A stretch of DNA of 64,000 nucleotides from Agrobacterium tumefaciens (GTDB lineage: Bacteria > Pseudomonadota > Alphaproteobacteria > Rhizobiales > Rhizobiaceae). A model generated the notes under the pieces. That model saw only the letters and a program-made list of their open reading frames with translations. It did no database searches and was not told where the DNA came from. The DNA lies in assembly GCF_005221325.1 (NCBI RefSeq), contig NZ_CP039889.1:1403501-1467500 (forward strand), in the 5' to 3' direction. Both the position numbers and the translations under genes were made by a program. This document shows, in pieces, positions 48,125 through 57,561 of this stretch (position 1 is its first letter; each line of letters begins with the position of its first letter).

Positions 48125-48799
48125 TCAGGCCCCTGCCTCTTTGAGCAGGCGCACTTGCCGTAACGTGTTCTGCCGGCTGCGCTCCAGATGCCGCCATAAT
48201 GCATCGACGATCTGGACCTTGCTGCCGGCGGCGATGGCGTCAGCGATATTCTGGTGTTCCTCGACAGAGCGGGCGTAATCGCCGAGGATCGACACGAACA
48301 CCGTGTGGGTCTGGTCGAGAATACGCTCATGCGTGCCGGAAATGACCGGAATGCGAGCGGCTGAAACAAGGGTCGCGTGGAAGCTGCGATCGAAAAAAAG
48401 CGCTTTCGACAATTCATCGAGCGTTGAGCCCTTGGCGAATGCGCGGTGTTGCGCAAGGCTTTCCACGAGCCGCGCATGCAGGGCGTCGTTCAATTGCCCG
48501 GCATCGAAGGCCACTTCCACGGCGCCTTTTTCGAGCAGTATTCTGGCGGCGTAGAGCTCTTCCACATCCTCCACCGTAAAATCACGCACCACCATGCCGC
48601 GCCTTGAGGAATTGACCACCAGCCCATCGGCTTCGAGCTTCAGGCAGGCTTCCTTGACGGGGGTGGGGCTGATGCCGAGATCGGCGGCAAGCTCATTGGG
48701 CAGCAGGCGTTCGCCGCCGCGCAATCTGCCGCTGACGATGCGGGCGCGCAGTTCCCGATGCGCCTGATCGGCGAGTGTGACTTTGACCAGCGTGTTCAT
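48125..48799 (-). CDS. GntR/FadR family transcriptional regulator (FCD domain)
   Basis: 224 residues. The N-terminal winged helix (residues 8-75) contains IVSGRLRGGERLLPNELAADLGISPTPVKEACLKLEADGLV, the GntR helix-turn-helix; residues 85-215 are a helical FCD ligand domain with the metal/ligand residues likely in RDFTVEDVEELYAARILLEKGAVE (near 71-95) and FDRSFHATLVSAA near 140. FCD regulators usually respond to organic or sugar acids. Divergent from the enolase-superfamily gene, so that gene is its most likely target; it also lies next to the dpp operon. Confidence 0.9.
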   Translation of the reverse strand: MNTLVKVTLADQAHRELRARIVSGRLRGGERLLPNELAADLGISPTPVKEACLKLEADGLVVNSSRRGMVVRDFTVEDVEELYAARILLEKGAVEVAFDAGQLNDALHARLVESLAQHRAFAKGSTLDELSKALFFDRSFHATLVSAARIPVISGTHERILDQTHTVFVSILGDYARSVEEHQNIADAIAAGSKVQIVDALWRHLERSRQNTLRQVRLLKEAGA

Positions 48800-48847
48800 G
48801 ACAGCATCATCACCTAGCTTTGCGGGGCAGGCAATGGCATAATATTA

Positions 48848-48869
48848 AAAATAAAAAATTTTTTATTTT
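48848..48869. promoter_or_regulatory. 22-bp A/T palindrome in the gntR-enolase promoter region
   Basis: AAAATAAAAAA-TTTTTTATTTT is a perfect palindrome in otherwise GC-rich DNA, between two divergent genes. It may be an operator of the GntR protein, an intrinsically bent UP-like element, or the -10 region of both promoters. Divergent spacing is 230 bp. Confidence 0.6.
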
Positions 48870-49023
48870 ACAAAAGCCGTTTTTGCTTTAGCTCTATCCC
48901 CATTGGATACCAACCGCCGGAGGAGGGCGGGAGGTCGCTCCCCTAAAACCCGTCACCGCGTCTTTGGATCGCGGAATGGTGGTTCTGTTTCTCCTCGCAA
49001 GCCGTTCAAGCAACGAGGAATGA

Positions 49024-50148
<1,125 letters not shown>

Positions 50149-50192
50149 AAGCGGCAATGTCAGGTATTTGAGATAGTGTGGCGCGCCGCCGC

Positions 50193-50229
50193 CTTCTGGA
50201 CAGAAATGAAATAACTTCTGGACAGAAAT
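50193..50229. repeat. 15-bp direct repeat at the likely left phage boundary
   Basis: CTTCTGGACAGAAAT occurs at 50,193-50,207 and 50,215-50,229, 22 bp apart, between the enolase-type gene and the first phage gene. It may be part of an attachment region or a regulator site. Confidence 0.5.
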
Positions 50230-50271
50230 TTTTCTAGGCACGGCAATCAGCGACCGCCGTGCCTGCTCTCA

Positions 50272-51066
50272 CTACACGTTAGCGATGATGACTTCTTTGA
50301 CGGCTTTCTGGCCGGTCGAACTCAGCGAGTAGGTGCAATCAACCTCCTCGACACTAAATGCAGAGAAGGTTTCATAGACGCCTTTGACCGCATTGAGGGA
50401 AAGAATGAAGCGCCCCTTGATCCCGCTCAAAACATCGGCCATCTCGCTGAACTCCTCGCGGCCGAAGACGTTGGTGCCGTAGTCCATCTCATTCCCCCAA
50501 TAAGGCGGATCGAGATAAAACAGCATCCCCGGCCGATCATAGCGCTCGATGAATTTTCGCCACGGCAGCTGCTCTATGACGACACCTGCCATCCGCTCGT
50601 GGATCGCCTCCAGTTGTGGGGCGAGCTTCAGAAGATTGAAGCGAGCGCCGGTCATCGTCACGCCGAAGTTTTGCCCTGCCACCTTGCCGCCAAACGCAGT
50701 GCGCTGGAGATAGAGGAAGCGGGCGGCGCGCTCCAGATCGGTGAGCGTCGAAGGATCGATTTTCGAGAGCCGCTCAAACTCGCGCCGTGACGTGATCTGG
50801 AACCGAAGGGTTTCCATAAACTGCGGATAGTGGCGCTGAAGAATGCGGAAAAGATTGGCCACGTCGCCGCTGATATCGTTGATGACCTCTATACGCGGTT
50901 GGAGATCACGGCGCAGGAAGACGCCGCCCATGCCCACGAAGACTTCCGCATAGCCCTCGTGAGGCGTTGCGTTGATCTTGGCGATGATGGTTTTCGAGAG
51001 AACGCGCTTGCCACCAATGTAGGGAGCGGCAGGTGCAGCCGGAGCAACCGGCGTTAGATTTACCAT
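50272..51066 (-). CDS. D12-class DNA N6-adenine methyltransferase
   Basis: 264 residues. SAM-binding region PYIGGKRVLSKTI near residue 15-27 and EVFVGMGGVFLRR near 42, the catalytic LDPPYW (DPPY motif IV) near 186, and YLQRTAFGGKV near 118. Such orphan methylases methylate GATC-like sites and in phages protect DNA or regulate genes. It is the last gene of the minus-strand phage block, next to the presumed left end. GC slightly below the chromosomal genes nearby. Confidence 0.88.
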   Translation of the reverse strand: MVNLTPVAPAAPAAPYIGGKRVLSKTIIAKINATPHEGYAEVFVGMGGVFLRRDLQPRIEVINDISGDVANLFRILQRHYPQFMETLRFQITSRREFERLSKIDPSTLTDLERAARFLYLQRTAFGGKVAGQNFGVTMTGARFNLLKLAPQLEAIHERMAGVVIEQLPWRKFIERYDRPGMLFYLDPPYWGNEMDYGTNVFGREEFSEMADVLSGIKGRFILSLNAVKGVYETFSAFSVEEVDCTYSLSSTGQKAVKEVIIANV

Positions 51067-51197
51067 TTCAAAAAGCCTGCGAGTCAGTCACAAGGAACCC
51101 GCCCTGCAGGGTACGGGTGTGACGGTTATCTTGTGTCGCTGTCTAACGGGTCTGGTCGCAAACTAAGGCCCGTTGCTTGGGTGCGTGGAAACACCCG

Positions 51198-51223
51198 AGC
51201 CACCCGGTCAAAACCGGGTGGCT
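51198..51223 (-). terminator. hairpin after the 74-residue phage protein
   Basis: AGCCACCCGG-TCAAAA-CCGGGTGGCT is a perfect 10-bp stem, 8 bases after the stop of the 74-residue gene. The minus-strand sequence that follows is only weakly T-rich, so termination may be partial. 51,067-51,197 holds no gene. Confidence 0.65.
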
Positions 51224-51230
51224 ATTCCGA

Positions 51231-51455
51231 TCAGGAATTGGGCTTGCCGCGCAGCTCGATGAATTCCTTCAGGTGCTGCATCACGAGGTCTGCGTTTTCC
51301 ATGATCCGGAGGCACTGAAACCAATCCAGAACCTTCTCGCTGGAGACCTGACTATCTCTTTTGGGTAGCGCCCAATGAAGGTCGTGCGCCTTGGCCCGAT
51401 CTAGGCTCTTTTCCAGTTCGCCATTGTCGGCCCGGTAGCATTCAACTGTTTTCAT
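51231..51455 (-). CDS. small phage hypothetical protein (74 aa)
   Basis: 74 residues, charged and helical (ECYRADNGELEKSLDRAKAH near the start, DWFQCLRIMENADLVMQHLK in the second half). ATG at 51,455 with AAAGG nine bases ahead. No domain recognised. It lies between the SGNH tail fibre and the methylase on the same strand, so it may be a fibre-assembly or late gene; this is context only. Confidence 0.6.
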   Translation of the reverse strand: MKTVECYRADNGELEKSLDRAKAHDLHWALPKRDSQVSSEKVLDWFQCLRIMENADLVMQHLKEFIELRGKPNS

Positions 51456-51486
51456 AATGGATGCCTTTCAAGAGATCGGTAGTTTT

Positions 51487-53214
51487 CTAGGCCGCAAGCG
51501 CAATTCGCGGCTTGTCGCCTTCGACCATTACGATTTTCTGAAGCCGTAGAGGCAGGTTCGATGTGGGAGCCGTGACGCCAAAACCGGGGCGGATCGAGAA
51601 ATATGTGTTGAATCCGTTTGCATCGATATCGGCGTCGATGAGGATGTTATGAAAGACCGCCATCATCCACCCACCTGTCACCTGATCGCCAGCGCCGCCG
51701 AAGTGCAAAGCAGCTCCAACCAGCGTCCGGACAGAGCCGCCCGACTTTACGACCCAGTTGATCGTTGGGCTGCGCTGTCCCGCCACAGTGTAAAAAAGGA
51801 TGGCGACGGTAACGCGCTTACCCAAGAGCGGGGTCAGCTCGGTTGTGCGGATGTACCGCACCATGCCCGCAGCAGCATTGCCGTTGGGCACCATGGAAAA
51901 AGAGTGGGCAAAACCCGGCCACTTAACGTTGGTGTCTTTTGTCGCCGTCGCTGGAGCCTGTGCGCTCCAATTAAGGGGCACAGCGCCGGTCCAGTTCGAA
52001 AAATCCGGGTTCACATGCAAATTGGTTGCCGCTGTCAGCGGCCATGGTGCGGTCATAAATCCGGCAACCGGGGTCGAGCCCCGATAGCTGGCGATGAGGC
52101 AATCCGCTATCGCAGCATAGCCCGCGTCATTGGGGTGAGTATCGTCCAGATACCAGTCGCTTGGCTTGCCCGCGTCCATGAAAACCTGATGCGTGTCGAT
52201 GACCATGATATCGGTCAGCGATGCGCCGATCTCTAGAATTGCCGCCCGCACCTTGTCGTAGCCAGTGCTGCTACGCTTTGGATTTTGGGTGGTTATGATC
52301 TGCGGCACGCCCGGCCATTTCAGGCAGGTCATCCCGATTGGACCAAGGAAGCAGGATTTGCCCGAGACGTACCGGACATCGCCGCCCGAAAGCTCGAAAC
52401 TCTGCATGTTGTGGCCCTGATGCATGATGCAAAGATCGGGCGTGGGGATCGCCAGCGCGGCGGCGCGCTGATCGGCAAACATGTAACCTGCCATGCCACC
52501 CGGCAGTGAGGCGAGATAGACGGCGAGCGTGCCGCGTGTGCCGATCCGGAGCGTAACTGGATCGGCGTAAGCCTTGGGGCCGGTGGCGGCGTTAGTCTGC
52601 CATTCCGCCCACCGGTAGATGATCACCGTGGCATCATGCATCTCGCCAATGGCCCGCACCAAGCGATAGAAAATGCCCGTGTCCGGATAAGCTGTGCTGT
52701 CGCCATTTATGTGTAGTACGGCGTTTTGCCCTGCATTGAGCTTGGCGTGCATTGGCGACCATGCGTTGACGCCCCGAACGTTGGCGACAAAGGTTCTGCG
52801 GCGCACGCGCTTGCCATCCGTCGCCTCGACGGTAATGGTCGGTGCCGGTGTCGTCTTGTGATCAAGCGCCGTCAGCCCGCGCACAAGGTTGTTGCCGGAA
52901 AGGGCAAAACGGCCTCCGGCGTCATCGATCAGCGTGAATGTCCAGGACATACCAACCTCCAAGGCAGAGAGCACATCGCCTGCCTGCGCTGTCTCGTTAA
53001 AATTCAGATTGGCAACAGAGAGGGCCGCTGCCGCGTCATAGACAGAAAGCGCGGCAAGCACGTCGCCTGCCTGCACGGTCTCATTAAAATCCAGCGTCGA
53101 AATCTCGATGATCGCGGCGGCAGTTCCTAACGCCGTTGCGACTGACGGCAGACCAACTGGCAACGCTATCGGGATCGTGATTGGTACCGAAAGCCCGTTC
53201 ACTCGCCACTCCAT
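51487..53214 (-). CDS. SGNH-hydrolase-containing tail fibre/tip protein
   Basis: 575 residues from the ATG at 53,214; the longer frame from 53,331 overlaps the upstream gene fully. Residues 20-80 contain two copies of a 29-residue unit (LDFNETVQAGDVLAALSV and LNFNETAQAGDVLSALEV). An SGNH/GDSL-type esterase domain follows, with VLHINGDSTAYPDTG near residue 165 (nucleophile Ser) and DDTHPNDAGYAA near 345 (catalytic Asp-His). The C-terminal part is beta-rich and fibre-like. Such domains deacetylate cell-surface polysaccharide during adsorption, so it likely sets host range. It overlaps the upstream gene by 16 bases. Confidence 0.78.
   Translation of the reverse strand: MEWRVNGLSVPITIPIALPVGLPSVATALGTAAAIIEISTLDFNETVQAGDVLAALSVYDAAAALSVANLNFNETAQAGDVLSALEVGMSWTFTLIDDAGGRFALSGNNLVRGLTALDHKTTPAPTITVEATDGKRVRRRTFVANVRGVNAWSPMHAKLNAGQNAVLHINGDSTAYPDTGIFYRLVRAIGEMHDATVIIYRWAEWQTNAATGPKAYADPVTLRIGTRGTLAVYLASLPGGMAGYMFADQRAAALAIPTPDLCIMHQGHNMQSFELSGGDVRYVSGKSCFLGPIGMTCLKWPGVPQIITTQNPKRSSTGYDKVRAAILEIGASLTDIMVIDTHQVFMDAGKPSDWYLDDTHPNDAGYAAIADCLIASYRGSTPVAGFMTAPWPLTAATNLHVNPDFSNWTGAVPLNWSAQAPATATKDTNVKWPGFAHSFSMVPNGNAAAGMVRYIRTTELTPLLGKRVTVAILFYTVAGQRSPTINWVVKSGGSVRTLVGAALHFGGAGDQVTGGWMMAVFHNILIDADIDANGFNTYFSIRPGFGVTAPTSNLPLRLQKIVMVEGDKPRIALAA
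52964..53137 (-). repeat. imperfect 87-bp tandem repeat in the tail fibre gene
   Basis: The block containing CATCGCCTGCCTGCGC (near 52,974) recurs at +87 bp as CGTCGCCTGCCTGCAC, in frame, encoding two 29-residue units with FNET and QAGDVL. The outer limits are approximate. Confidence 0.6.
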
Positions 53215-53474
53215 GCCTTGATGGATTTTCCGTCGCCGTTGCCCGACATATCGAGGCACACGAGCGGGCATTTGGCGAAGCGCAGCATGGGCGGCGCGGT
53301 GCTGGCGCGGATCGTGCCGAGTACGACCCACGGCGCGTTAGCATCCGCACGACCTTTGATATCGACCCGGGCCTTGGACCCCTGCGGGATTTGCGCCTGC
53401 ACCGTGAAATCCCCCGAAGGGCTGAACGGCGCGGCAACGAAAACGGCGGCTGTAGTGTTGATATGCTCTGTCAT
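53199..53474 (-). CDS. phage hypothetical protein (91 aa)
   Basis: 91 residues, beta-rich (VFVAAPFSPSGDFTVQAQIP, KARVDIKGRADANAPWVVLG), consistent with a small tail or fibre-associated beta-sandwich. It overlaps the next gene at both ends (4 bases with DUF4376, 16 with the SGNH fibre), so it is clearly part of the same translational unit. No assigned function. Confidence 0.65.
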   Translation of the reverse strand: MTEHINTTAAVFVAAPFSPSGDFTVQAQIPQGSKARVDIKGRADANAPWVVLGTIRASTAPPMLRFAKCPLVCLDMSGNGDGKSIKAWSGE

Positions 53475-54028
53475 GCGGCTGCTCCTTCAGTCCACATGAT
53501 CTCGGTAACAGCGTCGGCCGTAGCTGCCGCAAGGACGCGGGCGGTGAGCTCATCGAGCGCTGCTTGGCACCTGACTACAAGCGCCTTGCCGTCGCGGCCT
53601 GCCTGCTGGATTTGCGGCGCACTGTGCGCTTTGTAACTCCACACGTTAGCAGCATCGCAGACCCAGAACGGCGTTTGCCAATCGGGTGGCAAGTTCGGCA
53701 TAAAGCTGTCCGTCACCGAACCCATCAAGTTGATTTGCGCCTTCATATCGCTCGGGTAAGTATGAGCAGCACCGAGCGCCGACGATTTGAAGCCGCCAGT
53801 GATGGTCGCTTCGCAAGCAGCTCTCAAAACTTCAACACGAGCGGCTTTGACTATGTCGAGAAGCAATGGCCCCTGCCATCCAGGTACGGCAACAACCCCC
53901 GAAATCACCTCGAAAAGGGTATGATCTACCACCAGTTTTCCGTCTTCGTACGAGGCCGTCTCACCCAATGCGAAATGTCGGGCCAGCAGCGAGACATCTT
54001 CGGGTGACAAAACCAGACTGTTACTCAT
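53471..54028 (-). CDS. DUF4376 domain-containing phage protein
   Basis: 185 residues. The stretch VEVLRAACEATITGGFKSSALGAAHTYPSDMKAQINLMG (residues about 66-105) is the hallmark of DUF4376, a domain found next to tail fibre genes of myophages and resembling tail-fibre assembly proteins. The N-terminus LSPEDVSLLARHFALGE is helical. It sits between the H-type fibre and the 91-residue protein, where P2 has the fibre chaperone G; a chaperone role is therefore plausible. Confidence 0.78.
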   Translation of the reverse strand: MSNSLVLSPEDVSLLARHFALGETASYEDGKLVVDHTLFEVISGVVAVPGWQGPLLLDIVKAARVEVLRAACEATITGGFKSSALGAAHTYPSDMKAQINLMGSVTDSFMPNLPPDWQTPFWVCDAANVWSYKAHSAPQIQQAGRDGKALVVRCQAALDELTARVLAAATADAVTEIMWTEGAAA

Positions 54029-54038
54029 CAGGGGTCTC

Positions 54039-55253
54039 CTACGCTGCGCCGAGACGAGCGGCGCTCAGGGTGTATTCATCGAAAGTTCGGGGTGAGCCTG
54101 TGGTCTGGATCAACTGAAACCGCACCACGTCACCAACGACCAAGGGAACGACCGCGCTACTGGCGGATCGGCCATAGGAAAGATCGTTATTGGTCTGGCC
54201 CCCATCGGAGCAAAGAGGAAGGTTGTTAAGGGTGATGCGTGTTGCTTGGCCAAAGGTCCCAAGTCCCAACTCCGCAGCAGAAAGGGTAACTATCCAAAGT
54301 CCTTCATCACCTGCGCCAATGGTCAATACGCCGCCAGAGAAGGTAGATGCCCCTCTAAAATTTGTTGGGGCCGCCGAGTAACTTGACAGGGTGGTCCAGA
54401 CATCAGCGGGGATCGACTGACTGCCAGACCGTGCCGACATGTAACTAGGACGCTCTTTCGCCAGAGTTTCGGGGGTGACAAAACGATTGTTGACCTGGCC
54501 GGAATTGACTTCGCTTTGGGTTGCGGCAAGAGACGTATAAACACCGGCAATTCGAACAAAGATACGGCCGTCAGGCAAGCCAATCCCGTGCCCATCTGGC
54601 GGAGAAATGTAATTCCAGCCACTACCTGTCCATTCAGCAAGTTTGCCGACGTTGGCCGCCCAAATGCCCGTTGCGTTAGAGGGAACCACGTACGTATCGC
54701 CCAGAAGCGGATTTCCCGGAGCACTGGAGAGCGTCATAGACGCAACGGGAAGCCACGGCAGGCGGGTTAATTGGCTCATCGGCACTTTGCGGGTTTCGAC
54801 CCACGCACGCGTTGCAAAGACAATGGAAGGATCGACCAAAAGCGTCACATTGGCGTTTTCACCAATGATGATCTGGAATTCATAACGGATGTCTTCGAGC
54901 TGACCTTCAAGTGCGGTAGGCTTGTACTGACTGACGGGCTTTGCCACTGCGATCATCGATCCGGCCTGATCGAAAATGCCGAACTCGCGCATCCACCAGC
55001 CACCGGCATTGGTCGGAATGATCGCCGTCACCAGAATGGCGGAGGGGTTATCAGGATCGGTAACGACGCTTTCGACCGCCGTTCGCCAGACCTCGCGGAC
55101 CAGCGCCGTGCTGGCGGCGGTCGGATTGGTTTCGGCCCCGTTGCCGTCACCGATGGCAAAATGGGTGATAACGACAGGATCGCCACCAGCAGCACTCTGT
55201 GCCAGTTTGATCTTACCGGTATTGGTGACGAGCGAAAAATAAGCCTGCGCCAT
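54039..55253 (-). CDS. phage tail fibre protein (H-type, with DUF2793-like segment)
   Basis: 404 residues. Residues 1-150 match the N-terminal attachment domain of P2 gpH-like fibres (YFSLVTNTGKIKLAQSAAGG, then VITHFAIGDGNG, WWMREFGIFDQAGSMIAVA). Residues about 165-225 look like DUF2793 (NPLLGDTYVVPSNATGIWA, WTGSGWNYISP). The rest is a beta-rich receptor-binding tip. Begins 3 bases after the gpI gene ends and is followed by DUF4376. Confidence 0.82.
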   Translation of the reverse strand: MAQAYFSLVTNTGKIKLAQSAAGGDPVVITHFAIGDGNGAETNPTAASTALVREVWRTAVESVVTDPDNPSAILVTAIIPTNAGGWWMREFGIFDQAGSMIAVAKPVSQYKPTALEGQLEDIRYEFQIIIGENANVTLLVDPSIVFATRAWVETRKVPMSQLTRLPWLPVASMTLSSAPGNPLLGDTYVVPSNATGIWAANVGKLAEWTGSGWNYISPPDGHGIGLPDGRIFVRIAGVYTSLAATQSEVNSGQVNNRFVTPETLAKERPSYMSARSGSQSIPADVWTTLSSYSAAPTNFRGASTFSGGVLTIGAGDEGLWIVTLSAAELGLGTFGQATRITLNNLPLCSDGGQTNNDLSYGRSASSAVVPLVVGDVVRFQLIQTTGSPRTFDEYTLSAARLGAA

Positions 55254-55256
55254 GCC

Positions 55257-55916
55257 TCAAGCTGCCTTTGCGTTGATGCGGATCGAGCGGAGCGCATAGG
55301 CTCCGGTCCCCGCGAAGGTGGAAATCGAATAGGCCGCGTCCCCGAGCTGCGGAGCCATGATGCGAACGGTGCGGCCACGCCGGGACGCCGCACCAAGACG
55401 GAGGGTCGCTTCGCCTCGCACGCCGTACTGGATGGCGATGTCCTGACTGTGCCGCTTGGCGGCGGCGATGATCCGCGCCGCCGCCTTCTGATTGGGCAGA
55501 TCAAGCGGTGCATGGCCGTTGATGACGGTATCGTTGATGAACAGAACGACCTTGTGCGTATCGTGATACGCCTTCGGCTCTTCCTGCCACCATTGCGTCC
55601 AGCGGGCAGAAACGCCGATGGTTTCTAACGCCATCTTCACGCCAGCCACGGTCCCGCGCATGGCGTGAATTTCCGGAGCGGCGTCGATCATGGCGCGCAG
55701 CAAATCCTCACGCATGTCCGGAGAGATGAAATCGAGCAATGCGGCTTCCACAACCATGATCGGCAAAAGGGAAGCCGGTGCTGTCAAGGCGTCCTGAACG
55801 ACAAGGGTGGACGGCCGGAAGGTTGCGAGCGTCTGCGACAACGCCTCAATGAAATCGCGGTCGCGCTGATCGCTGATGCCGGGAGGCACAAGGATGGCAG
55901 GAATGAAATCACTCAT
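55257..55916 (-). CDS. phage tail protein I (baseplate wedge)
   Basis: 219 residues from the ATG at 55,916 (overlaps gpJ by eight bases); the longer frame from 55,991 lies within gpJ. Family marks are IPAILVPPGISDQRDRDFIEALS near the start, FISPDMREDLLRAMIDAAPEIHAMRGTVAGVKMAL near 60-95 and WWQEEP near 110. P2 gpI caps the wedge and anchors the fibre; its place between J and the fibre gene agrees. Confidence 0.88.
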   Translation of the reverse strand: MSDFIPAILVPPGISDQRDRDFIEALSQTLATFRPSTLVVQDALTAPASLLPIMVVEAALLDFISPDMREDLLRAMIDAAPEIHAMRGTVAGVKMALETIGVSARWTQWWQEEPKAYHDTHKVVLFINDTVINGHAPLDLPNQKAAARIIAAAKRHSQDIAIQYGVRGEATLRLGAASRRGRTVRIMAPQLGDAAYSISTFAGTGAYALRSIRINAKAA

Positions 55917-57042
55917 TCGGCACCACCACGATATTGACGACAAGCGATGCCAGAACCGGGAACTGGTGGGCGGCAAGGTCGGTGAAATCAAAGCTGGTCA
56001 GCTTGGCGTCCGCGACACGCGGCATGGCCTTCAGCGCTGAGGTGATGACGGACGGCGCGATCTGCGGGCCAAGCTCTTGTGTCCACGGCTGGAATGCTGC
56101 TTGCGCCACGCTTTCGAACAGCGCCTGTTGACCGGCCGCCGCCTCGCGAACGCGGACCGTCAGCGCCATGTTGAAATTGACCGGCTCCGGAGAATGGACA
56201 ACGACATAATCACCCATCGGGCGGCGGGTGTTCGGATCGAGGTAGGCGAGGATTTCCGCCTTCAGCTCATTCGATGGAAGACCGGTTTTCATCAGCGGGT
56301 AAATATCGATATGGCCGGGTTCCGGCCGGATGACCGCAACGTCCACGATCTCCGGATTGACCGCCATGACATGCTCGCGATAGCCGTCACGCGGACCGGC
56401 CTTGCTGATGGTGTGAAGCGCATTGGCGGCGCGCAGACGAAAACGCTCTTTCTCCTCGATGTCGGTCCCGCCCGAAATATCCGTCAGATTGCTGGCGCTG
56501 GCGACGAATGCGACAGGATCAAGAATATCCGTCACCTTGCCGATACCCAGACCGTTCCATGTCGCGCCGGTTGCCGTCGCTCTCGCGCCAACGGTCGCCG
56601 CCAGCATCCCGGCCGGAATGACGAGATCCGAATCGGTGGCGAAGGTCACGGCATTGCCAGCACCGACGCGGGTGCCTTTCGGGATTGCCGTGTCGAGCAG
56701 GCGAACGGCGGACAGGCGAAACTCGATGGTGGTGACGGCGGCTTGCGCAAGAAGGCGGAAGGTCGAGACGTTGGCGGCGCGGTTTTCAAGGTGGACGCCT
56801 TCAGAGAAAACGACAGTGTTCTGAAGAACGCCGGTCTGCGCCGCCTCGTTCAGAAGCGACAGGGCGTAAGCCGCGACTTCGATCAGGTACATTTCCGTCT
56901 GCGCCGGATAGAGCGTGCGGTTGGCAACCTCTTCGAACTTCGCCTTGAACTGCGCCTTCAGCACAGAAGGATCACGCTCGAAGAACTCGGGAGCGCCATT
57001 GGCGCGCAGTTCTGCAAGGGTCCGCTTGACGGGATCAGCCAT
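55909..57042 (-). CDS. baseplate assembly protein J
   Basis: 377 residues of the baseplate J-like/gp47 family. VIPAGMLAATVGARATATGATWNGLGIGKV near 130-160 and GGTDIEEKERFRLRAANALHTISKAGPRDGYREHVM near 190-225 are the core motif. It builds the wedge with W and I. Overlaps W by eight bases and I by eight bases. Confidence 0.92.
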   Translation of the reverse strand: MADPVKRTLAELRANGAPEFFERDPSVLKAQFKAKFEEVANRTLYPAQTEMYLIEVAAYALSLLNEAAQTGVLQNTVVFSEGVHLENRAANVSTFRLLAQAAVTTIEFRLSAVRLLDTAIPKGTRVGAGNAVTFATDSDLVIPAGMLAATVGARATATGATWNGLGIGKVTDILDPVAFVASASNLTDISGGTDIEEKERFRLRAANALHTISKAGPRDGYREHVMAVNPEIVDVAVIRPEPGHIDIYPLMKTGLPSNELKAEILAYLDPNTRRPMGDYVVVHSPEPVNFNMALTVRVREAAAGQQALFESVAQAAFQPWTQELGPQIAPSVITSALKAMPRVADAKLTSFDFTDLAAHQFPVLASLVVNIVVVPNE

Positions 57043-57442
57043 TGTAAACGACCTCCGTTACCTGAAGATCGTCCAGCACGGACTGAACCGGCCGCCAGAA
57101 AACCTGTGTCTGGAAATGCGAAAATTGCACCATGCCGACCACAACACGCTCGACGGTGACACGCGGCTCCCAAATCGTGATCGCGTCCCAAATCTCGCGG
57201 GTCAGATAGGGAATGCCGATATCCGGGTGCCGATCGATGGAGCCGAGAATATCGACGCCTTTTTCCGGTTCGGTCGGAACCGAGTATTTCGGCGTCAGGA
57301 TAAGATTGGTGATCGACTGCGACAGGTCTTCGACCGCCGTGACGATCTCGCCATAGGTGTCGGGCGCAATAGCGGTCTGAGGATCGGCGCGGCCGACCTT
57401 CATGGACCAATGGCGGTGGGTGATTTTATCCTTGTCGATCAT
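57035..57442 (-). CDS. baseplate assembly protein W (gp25-like)
   Basis: 135 residues from the ATG at 57,442; a start at 57,460 is possible. SIRHW-like start (DKDKITHRHWSMKVG), then IVTAVEDLSQSITNLILTPKYSVPTEPEKGVDI near residues 35-70, matching the GPW/gp25 lysozyme-like domain that polymerises in the wedge. It is the first gene after the moron insertion, so the phage transcript is interrupted here; a hairpin lies 30 bases upstream. Confidence 0.88.
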   Translation of the reverse strand: MIDKDKITHRHWSMKVGRADPQTAIAPDTYGEIVTAVEDLSQSITNLILTPKYSVPTEPEKGVDILGSIDRHPDIGIPYLTREIWDAITIWEPRVTVERVVVGMVQFSHFQTQVFWRPVQSVLDDLQVTEVVYNG

Positions 57443-57471
57443 GCGGAGACAGTGCCGCACGCCACAAACAA

Positions 57472-57498
57472 AAATGACCGGAACTCGGTTCCGGTCAG
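57472..57498 (-). terminator. 27-bp hairpin repeat, copy 1 (between W and the moron)
   Basis: TGACCGGAAC-TCG-GTTCCGGTCA is a perfect 10-bp stem in a 27-bp block that recurs identically at 63,487-63,513. On the minus strand this copy is followed by TTTTTG, so it can terminate transcription from upstream late genes. Confidence 0.75.
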
Positions 57499-57561
57499 GC
57501 TTGCCGATCAGCTATCGACAGTGGCAGAACTGTAGCGGGAAATCGGGAAAAGGGCAAGGGA

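Noticed and set aside
50272..51066. Restriction-modification system
   Set aside because: Only the adenine methylase is present; no restriction endonuclease gene is adjacent, so an orphan phage methylase is the simpler reading.
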